A stretch of 6,144 nt of DNA from Acholeplasmatales bacterium Tener_01. GTDB lineage: Bacteria > Bacillota_I > Bacilli_A > ML615J-28 > CAG-698. The DNA lies in assembly GCA_001604495.1 (NCBI GenBank), contig LVBR01000082.1:1-6144 (forward strand), given 5' to 3'. The number at the start of each line of letters is the position of its first letter. Positions within the stretch are counted from its first letter, which is position 1. The position numbers were made by a program, and so were the translations under genes. The notes under the pieces are model-generated. The model saw only the letters and a program-made list of their open reading frames with translations, was not told where the DNA came from and made no database searches. This document shows positions 5,117 to 6,144 of this stretch, one piece after another.

Positions 5117-6100
5117 ATGATTTTCCTTTATATTTTAGGTGGATTACTAGTTTTATTTATCATATTTGTTATTGTTATTTGTAGCATTGTACATAAGATG
5201 TACTTCAGTAAGAGATTTAGTGAAGATGATGACATTAAACTATATTCTTTTGATGAATTTGAAGGCTTAAAAAGAAAAGAATTAGAAATTAGCTTTAAGA
5301 AAGGCTATTTAAGAGGATTCTATTACTTTAAAGAAGGCTATAACAAAGATAAAATTGTTGTATATTCACATGGAATGTTTTCTGATCATAATTCTTATTT
5401 GCAAGATATCGCATATTTTGCATTAAAAGGATATTTAGTAATTGGCTTTGATTATTATGGAACATCTCTATCAGATGGTAAAAACCTTAAAGCATTTGGT
5501 AATAGTTTAGAATCATTAAATAGAGTAATCGAATACATCAAAGAAACAGATGAACTAAAAGATAAAGAAATCTATGTTGTTGGTCACTCTTGGGGTGGCT
5601 ATGCTACAAGCAATATCGTAGGATTACATCCTGATATTAATGGAATTTGTGCAATTTCTCCATTTAATTCCGTATACGATATCATTAGAACATCACTTCC
5701 AAAACAAATTAGATTCTTATCTTGGTTTGTTTACTTAAGTGATGCCCTTCACGGTGGTAAGTTTTCTAGATTTAAAGCTTATAAATCACTAGATAACTAC
5801 CAAGGAAAAGCAATGTTAATTCAATCTTTAAATGACCAAGTTGTTAAATACAATATCGGTGTTGGAATGATTAAAGAAAAGACTAAGAACAAAAACATTG
5901 AGTATATTATCAATGATGGCCGTTTCCACAATCCTAACTACACTGATGAAGCCATTAAGATTATGGGCAAATTCTACCAAGAATCATCAAAACTAAGTGG
6001 TAAAGAATTACAAGAATATAAACGTAACTTTGATTTCCATAAAATGGGTGAACTTGATCCTCTTATTATGGATAAGATTTGTGAAGATATTATTGGATAA
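5117..6100 (+). CDS. Membrane-anchored alpha/beta hydrolase (serine hydrolase, substrate unknown)
   Basis: A 327-residue alpha/beta-hydrolase fold protein. Residues 2-23 form one hydrophobic helix, followed by basic residues (HKMYFSKR, 26-33). The hydrolase core carries the oxyanion-region HG (85-86, VVYSHGMFSD), a DYYG loop (112-115), the nucleophile elbow GHSWGG (156-161) with Ser158, a likely acid Asp240 (SLND) and a likely catalytic His271 (GRFHNPNY). The triad is therefore complete, and an esterase, lipase or peptidase-type reaction is expected. The insertion at about 190-225 probably forms the lid. Residues after 285 form a charged helical tail of unknown role. With basic residues after the helix and none before, the positive-inside rule predicts a cytoplasm-facing enzyme tethered to the membrane. 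TGGAGGG (5107-5113) precedes the ATG at slightly short spacing. It is likely co-transcribed with the ECF-like gene, but no functional link can be shown. Confidence 0.85.
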   Translation: MIFLYILGGLLVLFIIFVIVICSIVHKMYFSKRFSEDDDIKLYSFDEFEGLKRKELEISFKKGYLRGFYYFKEGYNKDKIVVYSHGMFSDHNSYLQDIAYFALKGYLVIGFDYYGTSLSDGKNLKAFGNSLESLNRVIEYIKETDELKDKEIYVVGHSWGGYATSNIVGLHPDINGICAISPFNSVYDIIRTSLPKQIRFLSWFVYLSDALHGGKFSRFKAYKSLDNYQGKAMLIQSLNDQVVKYNIGVGMIKEKTKNKNIEYIINDGRFHNPNYTDEAIKIMGKFYQESSKLSGKELQEYKRNFDFHKMGELDPLIMDKICEDIIG

Positions 6101-6128
6101 ATCTAGCAATATGCTAGATTTTTTCTTT
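6099..6128 (+). terminator. Intrinsic terminator overlapping the hydrolase stop codon
   Basis: ATCTAGCA (6101-6108) pairs with TGCTAGAT (6112-6119) around the loop ATA. Two further A-T pairs (6099-6100 with 6120-6121) use the last bases of the TAA stop codon. Six T follow (6119-6124), then a further T-rich stretch. It closes the ECF-like/hydrolase transcription unit. Confidence 0.9.
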
Positions 6129-6144
6129 ATCTTATTTTAATAGA

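Overview
The window is an ordinary chromosomal segment from an AT-rich, low-GC Gram-positive bacterium (Bacillota; a Bacilli or Erysipelotrichia-like lineage fits best, but the exact taxon cannot be read from here). The reasons are the strong AGGAGG-type ribosome binding sites, near-consensus sigma-A promoters, the order rplU-prp-rpmA-obgE, and an L27 protein with the cleavable N-terminal extension typical of this phylum. All tryptophans are TGG and all genes stay open under the standard bacterial code, so this is not a Mycoplasma-type TGA=Trp genome. All eight genes lie on the + strand and all eight end in TAA.

Layout. Positions 1-320 are the 3' end of a membrane protein gene resembling the CvpA family, closed by a clear intrinsic terminator. 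Positions 363-1948 are a self-contained unit: an extended -10 promoter, one major-facilitator transporter related to the GPH/SLC45 sugar carriers, and a long-stem terminator. Positions 1951-3056 are the ribosomal unit: a perfect-consensus promoter with an A-rich upstream element, a structured leader in the position of the L21 leader, rplU (L21), prp (the protease that matures L27), rpmA (L27), and a terminator. Directly after it, obgE has its own extended -10 promoter. After an 88-base spacer come a six-helix membrane protein that looks like an ECF-transporter substrate-binding (S) subunit and a membrane-anchored alpha/beta hydrolase. A terminator that includes the last stop codon closes this group.

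How the genes work together. L21, Prp and L27 form a functional set: Prp removes the first nine residues of L27 so that L27 can enter the large ribosomal subunit, and ObgE is a GTPase of 50S maturation. The ECF-like S subunit and the hydrolase are probably co-transcribed, 16 bases apart and perhaps by read-through from obgE, but nothing visible identifies their substrates.

No previously undescribed system is evident. The best leads are the rplU leader, where one strand can pair either with the leader or with the Shine-Dalgarno sequence, and the unexplained spacer before the ECF-like gene. No gene-free stretch exceeds about 210 bases, and no tRNA, rRNA, CRISPR array or mobile element was seen.
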